The notes beneath the pieces were generated by a model. The model saw nothing but the letters and a program-made list of their open reading frames with translations. It was not told where the DNA came from and did not search any database. Of a stretch of DNA of 64,000 bases, positions 11,101 through 21,709 are shown piece by piece (positions within the stretch are counted from its first letter, which is position 1; each line of letters starts with the position of its first letter). Source of the stretch: Caprimulgus europaeus (lineage: Eukaryota; Chordata; Aves; Caprimulgiformes; Caprimulgidae); the NCBI GenBank assembly GCA_907165065.1, contig OU015534.1:13895686-13959685 (forward strand), written 5' to 3'. Position numbers and translations under genes: made by a program.

Positions 11101-14100
11101 GTTCCAGGCATATATGGCTTCCTTTAACCTCATCAAAACACAGTGCCAGATATTTCAATTAGTGTGTACCAAGGTCACAAAATCAATTTCTTATCACCAA
11201 AAAACACACATACTGTAAATTTCATTTTCAAGCCATAATCTCTAAATTAAATCTGTGTACCTAAAAAATATACAGTGCAAAACTGCAGTCCTTCAGCCCC
11301 CTCCTCCTCCTACAGCCAAGCAGCATTTTCACAAACATCAGCTGGCTTTGTGCTCTATATTTAGAGCACAATGTTTGGTTAGATTCTAATCTTCTTGGAG
11401 AATGTCATTATCTCTTTCTTTGGCAAATAGAGGCCCAAAGTGTCAATTACCTTCTTAAACTCTTTCATACTCACAGGGCTGAGCGGGATTTGATATTCTG
11501 TCTGCCAACAGCTCAGTCGGCAATTTTTCACAGTCATACACAGAAAAATTGTGCACCAGCATATCAACCTAGATAAATTACACATTTCAAATGAGGTTAC
11601 AGACAACTCCACCACTACTGGCCAGTTTATTCTGGAAGAGGAAAACAAACAAACAAAAAAGCAAAAACAATCCTAAAGAGACCATTTTTCTACTATTGAA
11701 CTCTATGAGTTATTGAACAGAGACAAAAGTAAAATCATTATGCCAAATTGGTGGAATATTATATGGAAATCAATGTAGCTGCATGGAAATGACATCATTG
11801 TCTCTTATGTGTTTAATTCCTGCTGTGTGCAGATCCAGGTACAGAAGATGTCTGAAGGAAGGGGAATTGATTGAAGCAATTTACTCCAAATAAATCCCGG
11901 TCTTTCCTTAACAAAAGTTAATTTCAAATACAGAACCACTGAATGAGTGAAACTGACAATTTTGAGATTGATAAAAAGCTTTTTTTCATAGAAAAAGTTG
12001 ATTTTTATTCACATACCTACTTATACATTGGTTCCTGTGTGCACATTTGTGTACATTTAATGTACATGTATGAGTATGCATGTTCTGGAAAATATCTTCC
12101 ATTCTTTTACTTCAAACCACTCAGTGAGAAGAATGTATTGTTACTGTTGGACCTTTTGGGACCACTTCAGATGCTGGAGATAAAGGAAGTGAATCATATC
12201 TCTGGCAGACACAAACTAAGCAGACTCTGAGATAATAAGTTTAAAGCTCCTTAAATGAATTTTCCCACATCCTCTAAACATGTAACATATTGATTGATTA
12301 TTAGGACCATAAAGCAGGATGAAAAGAGTATTTTCTCAAGAAAGGAAATTAGCATTATTTGGCAATAGTTAAAACACATTTTGAATTAAACAAATAAGAA
12401 ATCATCCATGTGCAGCTGATCAGCTTGAAAGTTTGGGTATATTTTTGAGAGAGACAACTAACTCTTTTCTACCACATCATCTAGATACATTTTAAAAACT
12501 CTTAGATGAAAAAAGGATGAATTTAAAAGAGACACTGGATATGATTAAAGATGTAACAAAAGGAAGTTTTGTTTCTTCCTGAGTAATTAAAAAAATGCAT
12601 TACTGTATTTTAGTCGTGCTCAAAGTATTGTTTCGAGAAAATGTCAACAAAAAAGCATGGGAAAAAAGATAGAGCTGCCTTTTTTCCCTCCCCCTCAAAT
12701 TTTGAATATTATGAGTCTATCATGGACTTTGTCCAAGACTTATTAAAATGAGGGTCAATCTTACAAATTACTGTAGTGGGCTATGAACTTTGTTTCTAGC
12801 TGTAGAAAGGAGAGCTAACCCTCTGAAGATTTCTCTCTATCTCATTCAAGTGAGAAACTGAGAGGGATTTTTTCATATGAGTGAGAAAACTGGATTTAGC
12901 ACTTTGAATGCATAAAATGCATTGAGTCAAAATGTTATGGACTCAGCCATTTACAGAGGTAAGACAATTGGAGTAAGACAGCTTCCACTGTGTCTTACTC
13001 AGTAGGCTTATATTGTTACTTCAAACATATTGCAATACTTTCCATCTGACTAATATTCTCATGCATCACCAGGCACTGTTATATCAGTCTCCCCTTTCAA
13101 ATTCCCAATCTATTCTTAAAAGCTTCAACTAAAATATACTTACAATAATCGCTAGTTACAATAAGCAATTTCAGTTCTGAAAACTAAAGTTAACTCTACA
13201 AAACCACTGTTTTGACTAACAATGTTAGCCAAGAGCATGGCTATTTTCAGGAACATAAACATAGCTCCATCCTTTGCAACAGGAAGGCAATCATGCAACA
13301 ACTGATTGGTCCCTAGCAGTCTACATGCATCACAGACATCAAATCCTTCCCAAATTCACAAAAAGTGTAACATCTTGCATAGGAAAAGGCAAAAGCCATA
13401 GGTCCCTACATGGCCAGGAATCTGCTATGTTAATTGCCACATTAACACCCATGCTTTCCCAGGCAAGAGGGCCATCGCACACCGGAATATCAAATCCTCT
13501 CAACTAATTTGCCCAAGCTTTTCAATTCCACGATCAGCCTGCAGGTTTAGTCCAGGACATGTGATCAAGATACCCTGGCTAGGTAATGTCACAGAGCTCA
13601 ATGATCAGTCTCTGCACTTCAGGAAAAGGTGAAATACCTTCAGCTACATTATGACCAATAAAGATATGGAAGGGAAGAAATTTTTCTGCTCCCTGGAGAG
13701 GAAACCTGAAGGCATGGAATTAATTAAGTGTAATACCTATGTACACAAAAACCAGAATGGTGCCTCCTAACACTTATTGGGATCACCAGAAAGACAGACA
13801 CCTAAGCCTGGAGTAGGAATTCTGCATTCAAGGATAACTTCTGCCCTTTGACACAGCCCACACTCAGGTTTTACCACACTCCACCCTGAAACTGTGTAAA
13901 AGATCCAGAAGAATTTGGAGGCAAAGCAGCAGAGATTGTGAGACATAGGAGGAATGGGGGAAAGGTAAAAGGGTAAGAAAGAGTGAGAGATGAGCCCAGA
14001 GGCTATGAGGAGTGTGTCAAAAGGGCTGGGAATCAGTGGTCTGCTTTGGCCTCCTGCATAGCACATCCCAAGTTTTCCAAGCTGTCACCCACTCTTGAGC

Positions 14101-17100
14101 CCTGCTATTTGTGTGTGGCTAAGGCATATCTTTCTCCTGTCGTGCTATGCTAGAGCAGCTGCAATTTGCCTTTTTATAGCTTGTGGTAACTGATAGCAGT
14201 GAAACGAATTTAGGAAGTGTGTGAATTGGATCCTCCATGTCAGTGATTTCAGACTATTTGGTAAACACAGAGGTGACATCCAGAGATGTATGTCTGCTGG
14301 TAACAAAAACAACAAAAAATTATCCTCTGGTGAACCACTAGGTCATTTTCTGTTGAAGGTCACTTTGGGATAGAATTAAATTATTACACACAGTGGTTTT
14401 ACGGGGTCATGTTAATTCGAAAGGTAAAAAATTCTTCAAAACTGTACACTGACTGGCTTCTGCAGAATAGCAATGGTGACACCAGTGAATCAAAACAAAT
14501 TCAATGACTGCAATAAAAGTTGATGGTGGGACAGTGACATCACCTTAGAGCAAGGAGCTAATATCTCACAGGAAAGATCCTTTTTACAGCTGGCAAAAGC
14601 CAGAGAGTTGGTTGTATGACCCTCAGTAAAAGAAGAAAATATGTTTGTGTTCAGCTATTGAGTAGGCTTTCAATTTGATTCAGCTGAGTTTACACAAATT
14701 GCCCTGTGTTCTAACAGGGATTTTGTATTTTGATATAAAATACCACTTTGCACTGATGTATTTTTTGCCTTTGGAAAATGATAAATCCTCCTACACTCCA
14801 CTTCAGAAAAAGAGTCAGTGCCTTGCTTCAATACAAAGATTTCCTGGTAGCCTCAGTCACTGCTCACTATTTCTGGAAGGGCTGTAACTATTTTACAAGT
14901 AAGACTGATTAATTTTGCAGTATAATTTGCAAGTGACATTTACAAAGGAATATTGTGCAGGGATATCTGGGAGGGATATTGTGTTCAGACTTTTCCTGCT
15001 TGCCTGCCTGCTGTCCTGGAACAAACAACACTGCTTCGTTTTCCTTCCGTATTTTACAAAGTTAAGTAAACACTGTGATCACACTGTTTACTTTAATTTC
15101 CTGCAGTGTGCCAGCAAAGCAGCAAATTGGCAGTCAGCAATCAAGAAGCAGCCAGTATTAAAACAGCAGAGCTGCTTAGGAAAGCATCAGTGATGCCAAC
15201 TCATTTTTCCTTCTGTTTTAAAAATAAAATATTGGCTTCTATGAAGTTTTATTTTCACCCTAATCTTTTCTAAAGGATCTGAAACTTTGTTTGTTTCCTT
15301 TAATTTTCTTTTGAAAGTAATCTGGCATTATGAGCAACACCTAATTTATATGGCTGACTCTTTCTATATAAAGAAATGGATTTACAAAAGTGGCTAATAT
15401 ACACTATTTATCTGTAAAAAATCCATGGCATTTTTGCACAAGAGGAAGTTAACTTGTCTATAAATCAGTCTTATCTGGATATATTTTTATTTTTATGCCA
15501 AGAGCTCTAGCTGTGCTACTTCAATTAGGTGTATGATAATGTGAAACTAAAACCTCATGCATTATTTTCAGAATACACATCTGCCCAAGAACAGTCCTAA
15601 AATGCAAATAGTTATATTTTCAGAGGTTGTTCTCTCCCATCTCATACTACATAAAGGAAGAAATATAAGAACAAAAGAAGTAAGAAGAATAGGTTAGTAT
15701 TTTGTACCTCAGAGGTGTAAAGCTTGACAAGGTGACTTTCATTTATGGCTTTCTGGCAGATACTGCACAGAAGGAATTTATTGCAATGTAAGTTATAATT
15801 CCAACATATAAAGGAGACCAGATCTTACAATCAGTTATTCTCCTGACTATGTGCATTCCTGCACATATTCTTACTGAAGACAATGAGATTATGAAGAGGA
15901 TTAACTTTTTGTTAGACTGGCCAAAGTATCCTTTCGGAAAGTCCAAAACATGAACTAATTTAAAGTGGTTGAAATCTTGTGGGAAAGATTGTAAGAGGAT
16001 AATTATTTTAAAAGCCATGACTTTGACACCAGGAAATTAAATTCATATCTATATGTCTTTATCTATACACAGCAAATCCAATAATGTTGAGCTTTCTGCA
16101 GTCACTTAGCCAGCTGGCAAAGGGAGCAAAGTAAGAACAAACCAACCCCATTCCTTAAGGTATGCTGACATCAGTGATTCATGATTCATCAATAAATGGT
16201 GCTAGGAGATAAATGTAATAGGGCATTATTGCCTTTTGCAGCACAGTAAACTCAAGGGAAAAATGTCTAAGTGTATCCCATTGAAAAGACAGCTAGCAAA
16301 GAAATAACTTTTACAAGTATTTAAGAGGTGTTACAAGCAAGCGAAAGTAGAGAAACAAATGTAAACCTTTTAAATACAGGGAAAATGTACTTATAAATAA
16401 AAAGAGGCAGTTTCCCAGCTCTACAAGCTGAAGAGGACTGACCTGAAAAATAGTATTCTTTGTTGTTCAACATTTTTACAAGGGGAGAGAATTTGAATTG
16501 CTTGTTACAAAGTAACCCTTAAAACAACCACTGTTCTGGTTTAATTGTCTACCGGGATAAGCAAAATGAATTGGTTCTATGCAAAATTATTCATGTTTTT
16601 GACAGTAATTACAACTCTCCTAACTTATCTAAATAACTAAAAGGGCAAATATGTAAACACAACGTACCATACTCTTTAGAAAATGTCTTTATTAGCACAT
16701 AATTGATGATCTTTGAAGGTGACTGGACTATCATTGTAAAAGCCTAAGATTATTCACTGAAGAAAAATGGGTAGCTATCGCTAGAACAGCAAAGACACCT
16801 GCCACTTTTGCCACACAGAATAGCAAGATCTAATATATCACTGAACAACAGAGGCTTTGCTTTACATTTCTGAAGCTTTAAACTATTTATGATAGGGTTT
16901 AGCCTATACTTCTAATCCTTTTTAGAGTCTACCCAATTAAAATGCAGGTTATTTGTTTGTGTTATTAGAGGACTACTGTGCAATGTTAATAATGCACCAT
17001 GTAATATACTATCCTAGAGATACGTTGTCTCTCTTCCAGGGGCAACAGCCACATAGTTCTGATACAAGCTTTGGTGCCTAGCTGGAGGATAAGTGAGTTT

Positions 17101-17925
17101 GATAGCTTTTGAGGTATTTTTACCAGAGAAAACATTGGTCTCCTGACATGAGGCTGGCTTTAAACCATTGCCACTTAACTGCAAAGCACCACAAATGCAA
17201 CTAGAAGCTGGTTTGCCTGGACCGATGTTGGAAATTTTGTTTAAAGACTGAGTTTCCAAACACTTAGTATAACTCTTAATAAAAAAAATGATTCACAAAA
17301 TTTGTCAATGTATATTTCACTGTACTGAATTATCTTTAAATGACCAATAAATGTAGATTTCCCTAAGAAAATAACAAGCAAAAGGGAAAGTGAGAAAAAG
17401 ATACTGTATGAGAAAAAAGAACATAGAAGGTAAGATAAATCCATTCATACTCAAATCGATTTAATAATGACACAATGGAAACATGTATAATGGATGGATT
17501 TAAGAACATCAGTGATGTCAGTGAAGAACAACAGATAACTTTACTGTAAATTCAACTGATGATTCACAATCACAACTTTCTAGAAAAGTACAGACCAAGT
17601 AGTGGATACCATATCATGGTAGATAGGTAAATACTGGTTTGATTTGTTACAGGTAGTATTGCTAAAAGTTGAGTTGGTTTTCTTCTTTCTCTGCATTATT
17701 CACAAGTGTAGGCCCTTGACTCTGCAAACATAATGTGCACTTAACTTTCAAATAACCAGCTTACTCATGGCAGTAAAACTGAATTAGTGCAAATACAATA
17801 CTAGTGTGGTGAAGGCCATTTCTTCTTATTCTCATTTGACCAGCTCGATAGACAAATAATGACTGACCTATATTTAGGCCAAGGTTAGCATTAAATTCAA
17901 GAAATACATTTAATGACTACATGAC
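8135..17925. other. Putative intron, mostly unassigned
   Basis: Two patches are more G+C-rich than their surroundings, at about 9735-9990 and 10570-10870. Both have open frames on both strands, which reflects composition rather than coding. I looked on the minus strand for a calcium-binding EGF exon (DNECG, then CxC..GF) that should follow the exon at 19.4 kb and did not see one. Confidence 0.45.
9570..9640. repeat. Short imperfect tandem of CTCTGAACAG / GAGCTCTCTG units
   Basis: gctctctgctctgaacag, then ctctgaacag, then ctctctgctctcaag lie in tandem, flanked by cagagagcttagg and aggcagagcttagc, which can pair with the ctctctg units. A small replication-slippage product. Confidence 0.75.
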
Positions 17926-18353
17926 ACGTGGTACAAAGGAGAGCCTGAGAGAACAGTGTTTGTTCAGGCTTAAGAAGAGAAGACAAAGGGGAAATAATAT
18001 TGCTGTCTACAGCTACCTAATGGGAGTTCATGAAGGTTTATGGAGGAGATGAAGCTAAACGATTATTAGAAATGTACAGTGGGAAGTGCACGAGAGGCAA
18101 AACTTACAAGGTGCAATGAGAGAAACTGCAACTAGGTAACAGAAAAAAAGATTCAGAATTATGGTAGTCAGACGCTGGAATGGGAGCCCAGAGAGGTGTG
18201 CAGTCTTCATCCCTGGAGGTACTCAAAACTCAGTTGGGCAAGGCCCTGAGCAACCTTCTCTAAGTTGGACCTTCTCTGAGCAGGGAGCTGGAGCAGATGA
18301 CCTCCAGAGGTCTCTTCCAAACTAAATACTTCTATGCTTTTTGTGATTCCTTA
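17926..18353 (+). mobile_element. Old CR1 3' region (ORF2 C-terminus and tail)
   Basis: Seen: a decayed but continuous CR1 pattern on the plus strand. It has a leucine-rich stretch (gagcctgagagaacagtgtt), ggcttaagaagagaagacaa (the EKRRLRG region), ctacagctacctaatggga, agacgctggaatgggagccc and agagaggtgtgcagtcttcatccc spaced as in ORF2, then gagcagatgacctccagagg, tctcttccaaacta and a degenerate ttctatgctttttgtgatt terminus. Numerous stops and indels show it is long dead. It differs in subfamily from the copies at 27.8 and 48.4 kb, whose tail motif is attctgtga. It sits just 1 kb downstream of the EGF exon in the putative intron. Confidence 0.88.
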
Positions 18354-19311
18354 TTGCTTATGATTTCAGACAGCTATATTTCTCTTTAAGAATTCCCAGC
18401 TTATAAAAGAGTAGGCAGCTTTCTTAGGAAACAAGTCTTTGTATCCTACATTTTCCAAAAACAAGCACACGTGTACACCACAGAAAATGAGCTATAATAA
18501 TCCAAACTAAAGGTGAGCTGCTTAGCTGCGCTCATTCCAAACCTAAGTGCCTCTATTATAGCTGAATTTCCCAAGATGCAGGAAACAAAAACTGACCAAA
18601 TCGATGGTTAATATTCATAACTACTTCTCAGGACACTGAAAACTGACAAGATTCATATGAATTTTAGTCTGCATGCAGCTAGGCGTAGCTATACCTAACA
18701 GTGGAAATAAGTACTAGAGCTGTTCATAGTGGAAGACAACTCAGAAGTGAAGGCAGGGAAAATATCCTTTTCTTTGGATCCTCTGTAGGATTTCTGGCAT
18801 ATTTCCCTTGCAAGTAGCAGTAATGGAAAAATTAACCCTGGCTTTGCATGTGTGCATGTCTGGCACACACACCTCCTCAGTCTTCTAAACTAGCCCAGGA
18901 GCTGTCAGCTGCTGGGAAGAGTATCCTAGTGGTGTGTGTGTGTGGATAAGATGTGAGGGCTGTAAAGTAGCAGCCATGCCAACTCCAAGCTTCAGAAGTC
19001 CTGAGTCACAAGGGAAATTTCTGAAGCTAAATCAGAGAAGGTACATCAGCATCTCTCATGGAAAAGGAAAGGACCAAAACTGACACTGGAAAACAGGTCA
19101 TATTCAGCTGGGTTGCATGACATGCTATATTAAGATACTATGTTGAGAGAAAGCTGTAGAATGTCTCAGAAACTGCTGAAGGTTTTGGTTTTGAGAACAT
19201 GTTCATGGAAGATGTTGTGACATAAAGTTTAATCCTTGAGCAAATGGGTTAAATGAGTAAGTTTATCAAGCAAGCACATAACAGATATGCATATAGGTAA
19301 AATCTGTTTAC
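18354..19311. other. Putative intron next to the EGF exon
   Basis: Contains a short GT tract near 18.93 kb and otherwise no recognised feature. On the minus strand the intron begins with gtaaacagattt at 19311, right after the exon. Confidence 0.45.
18929..18945. repeat. Short (GT)n tract
   Basis: About eight GT dinucleotides after a tggtg lead, in the putative intron about 0.4 kb downstream of the EGF exon. Confidence 0.8.
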
Positions 19312-19461
19312 CGTAACAGAACGTTATGCCATTTCCCGTATATCCTTGGGAGCAATAGCATCCTGTTGTCCCACCCTGAACTTCACACCTGGCGTCTTTG
19401 TGGCATGTCATGTTGCAGCTTGCAGAAGTGCAGCCATAGTCCAGCAGACTGGAAATCAGAA
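19312..19461 (-). CDS. ADGRL4: Internal coding exon, EGF-like module, probably exon 2 of ADGRL4 (ELTD1)
   Basis: Seen: on the minus strand a pyrimidine-rich tract ending ttctttgttccag precedes the exon, and TACG|gtaaac follows it. The 150 nt exon begins with two bases of a split codon, holds 49 full codons and ends with one base, so it is phase 1-1, as is usual for EGF exons. It has no stop. The peptide starts hydrophobic (LISSLL, a likely signal-peptide tail), then has cysteines at residues 10, 15, 19, 25, 34, 36 and 48 and the segment GCYCSQGYTGNGITFC. From residue 19 the cysteine spacing is 5-8-1-11. Known: the first EGF module of human ADGRL4, as I recall it, has the same spacing, a CYC pair and GNGVTIC, and follows a short signal peptide. 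ADGRL4 is an adhesion G-protein-coupled receptor of endothelial cells; this part is extracellular. Odd: one cysteine more than the usual six. Start codon, later EGF, GAIN and seven-helix exons were not found here. Another EGF protein remains possible. Confidence 0.72.
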
Positions 19462-20670
19462 CTGGAACAAAGAAAAATCAGACTGGTTTCTTTATCTAAT
19501 TTCTTAATGCCAAGCTCTAAAACCAGATCTGGGCAAAATGTATCCATAAAATTGGCATATTCCAGTAAACTCAACATCATCAGCTGTATCGCAGAATGGA
19601 TAAGGGACACTAACTACAGGGACTTCTTTCGTAAAATTACCTGGGGACTAGAAACAGCAGACACTGTGGATTAAGAACTTGTGTATGTACTCAAACAGTA
19701 TAAAACTGGTAAAAAATGTAGAAGTTACTCAGTGATCTGGGGAAAACATTTGAAAGGCTTTCAAATCTCTCCAGTACTTTCCAGAAAACCACAGACATTT
19801 ATTTGCACTCTGAATTATGTAGTGAGTGTAATCCAAACTGCCCTACAGATACCAAGTGAAAAATGCCAAAGAGGATTCTCCTGATCAGATATTTTATTTT
19901 TATAAGCACTTCTATACTTGCGTAGCTAACACACATGCATAGAGAGATTAAATTGACATGTAACAGTATTTACTGCATTATGACATTAGGGTTTAAAAAC
20001 TTCTCCAAATTATTTGAAGTTAATATCTTAAAATACTGTTTCCATGTTTTGAAAGCAGTCTTCTGTTTTCTATCCACTGAATGGTTCCTAAATGGTAAAA
20101 CTACTTTCCCATTGTATGACTGCATATGGTTTTCAGCACTAAGAAGAAAAGAATCTCTCCCTTTGAGAAAACTAACAGCCCACTGAATAATTATACACAC
20201 CCTGTAGTAGGTTAGAAACGAGGCAGTTAACTCAGAAGGGAAAGTAAGTTTTTTACTTTGTACTTTATAAATTGTTAGCAGGACATAACAAAAGTTGCAG
20301 AACAGAAAGATGTTTTTGGATGCTGTATTTCCCAGCAGTTCTTGTTTTCGCTACCCAAATATTATTCTGGATATTTTCTAGCCTAGTGCTACAATTAAAG
20401 GTTTAATTGCTTCGGGAAATCTCACTGATGCATTTTCATGAACAAATTAAAATTTAATGAAAAGTTCAAAATACCAAAAATTACACACATTGTTTTAACA
20501 ATTGTATATAAACCAAATCAATTTAGGTATCACCAAGTTTCATCTTTTTCCTCTGTTTTTGAGAAAGAAGACCATCTTCCAGAGATTAAAACAGAAAGAT
20601 GTGGGATTCTGTTGTCATTTTACTGTTCATAATATGTAAAATCTAAAAATCTCCCAAGAAGACAGAGAGA

Positions 20671-20719
20671 GGAAAAAAAACCCCAAACAACCCACAAACC
20701 AACAAACCAAAACAAAACC
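20671..20719. repeat. A/C-rich tract (complement of the G/T tracts)
   Basis: aaaaaaaaccccaaacaacc is followed by cacaaaccaacaaaccaaaa and caaaacc. It reads on the minus strand as alternating GG/GGGG and T runs. Confidence 0.8.
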
Positions 20720-21234
20720 ATGGAAACCCACAAGGTTTCTGTTTTTCACAGAACAAAACCCACAGGGAGATAAAGACTGGTGTTTGTGGGATTTGGTTTT
20801 GGGATGATCCTAACCATGCAATTACTGAATCCAGTAGCAGCACTGATCAAACCTATGGGGACTTTCAGTCCCGTGTATCCAGCAGCTTTCCACCACCTCC
20901 AGCACACTCATTCCTCTCCAGCCACAGCATCACTGTCCCCATCAGTCTCCTTGTCAGACCCCACTCCCATCCCACCTGCCTCTTGCTCCCCCAGGGAAGA
21001 TTTCACCTACCTAGGAATGGAAGCAGTTTCATTGGTGATGTTGTTGCTGTGCTGTGCCTGGTGCAGAGTCCCCTGTGTCACAGAAAAAAACTCCCTGCCT
21101 TAAAACGTATGACCATGTGCAAAATATGCACACATGCCTATCAGGAAAGTGAGGTCCTGGTGCAGGCTCTGCCCTTTGTCCTGAGCTTTACGTTTCCAAA
21201 AGCTTCCGAGACTCACAGGCAGGACAGGGAGGGT

Positions 21235-21480
21235 CAGAAATGAGAAAGTAAAAATGAAGCAGGAGCCTGGGTCTTGCAGGAGATACCAGAGAAGATTCAG
21301 GGGTGAGTGGGTTAAAAGAGCATGGGTTAAAGGAGCTGCTTGGGAGAGTGCCTGGGGCAGAGGGAGGATGAAGGTGCAAGGGGTGGGCAGCAGAGTGCTG
21401 GCAGAAGGTATAAAGGAGCAGCAGAAGAATGGTGGAGTAGACAGGGAGGATGAGGAAGAGGTAGAGGAGATTAGTAACTA
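21235..21480 (+). other. Purine-rich stretch
   Basis: About 245 bp with strong A+G excess on the plus strand (many gga, gag and agg triplets, few pyrimidine runs), next to a pyrimidine-rich, GC-richer stretch at 20870-21000. One plus-strand frame stays open here (21254-21481), but its Arg/Gly/Glu-rich composition simply reflects the purine bias. I see no gene. Confidence 0.5.
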
Positions 21481-21709
21481 GCTCAGGGTTTATGAGCTCG
21501 GAGGTAGCCGTCTACATGCTTTCTTCCAGCTTTTCCTGGTGAGCTGAGTGTATGTGAGCCCCAAGACCCATTTTTTTGGAGACAAATCTTGGCTGACTGC
21601 AATCGTTCTTTCTATTGCCTCTTTACTGCAGCCAAGCAATGTTCCTTTAAGGGTAATGGCCTGTGATGAGGTACAGGAAATTCACTGAACTCTGCTTTGT
21701 GAGGAAAAC

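Larger units (their letters stand above)
19462..21709. other. Putative first intron, unassigned
   Basis: Apart from the A/C tract and the purine-rich stretch reported separately, nothing is recognisable. The plus-strand frame 19366-19674 (102 codons) runs antisense across the EGF exon and is its shadow. Confidence 0.45.

Noticed and set aside
11379..11648. Minus-strand frame of 89 codons, considered as an ADGRL4 exon
   Set aside because: No match to the GAIN or transmembrane parts as I recall them, and no convincing splice pair.
17014..17259. Minus-strand frame containing CICGALQLSGNG, considered as a downstream EGF exon
   Set aside because: Cysteine spacing does not fit an EGF module, and I see no properly placed acceptor and donor.
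20780..21481. Series of plus-strand frames, considered as a gene
   Set aside because: They are proline/serine-rich or arginine/glycine-rich in step with the pyrimidine- and purine-rich blocks underneath, and there is no domain.
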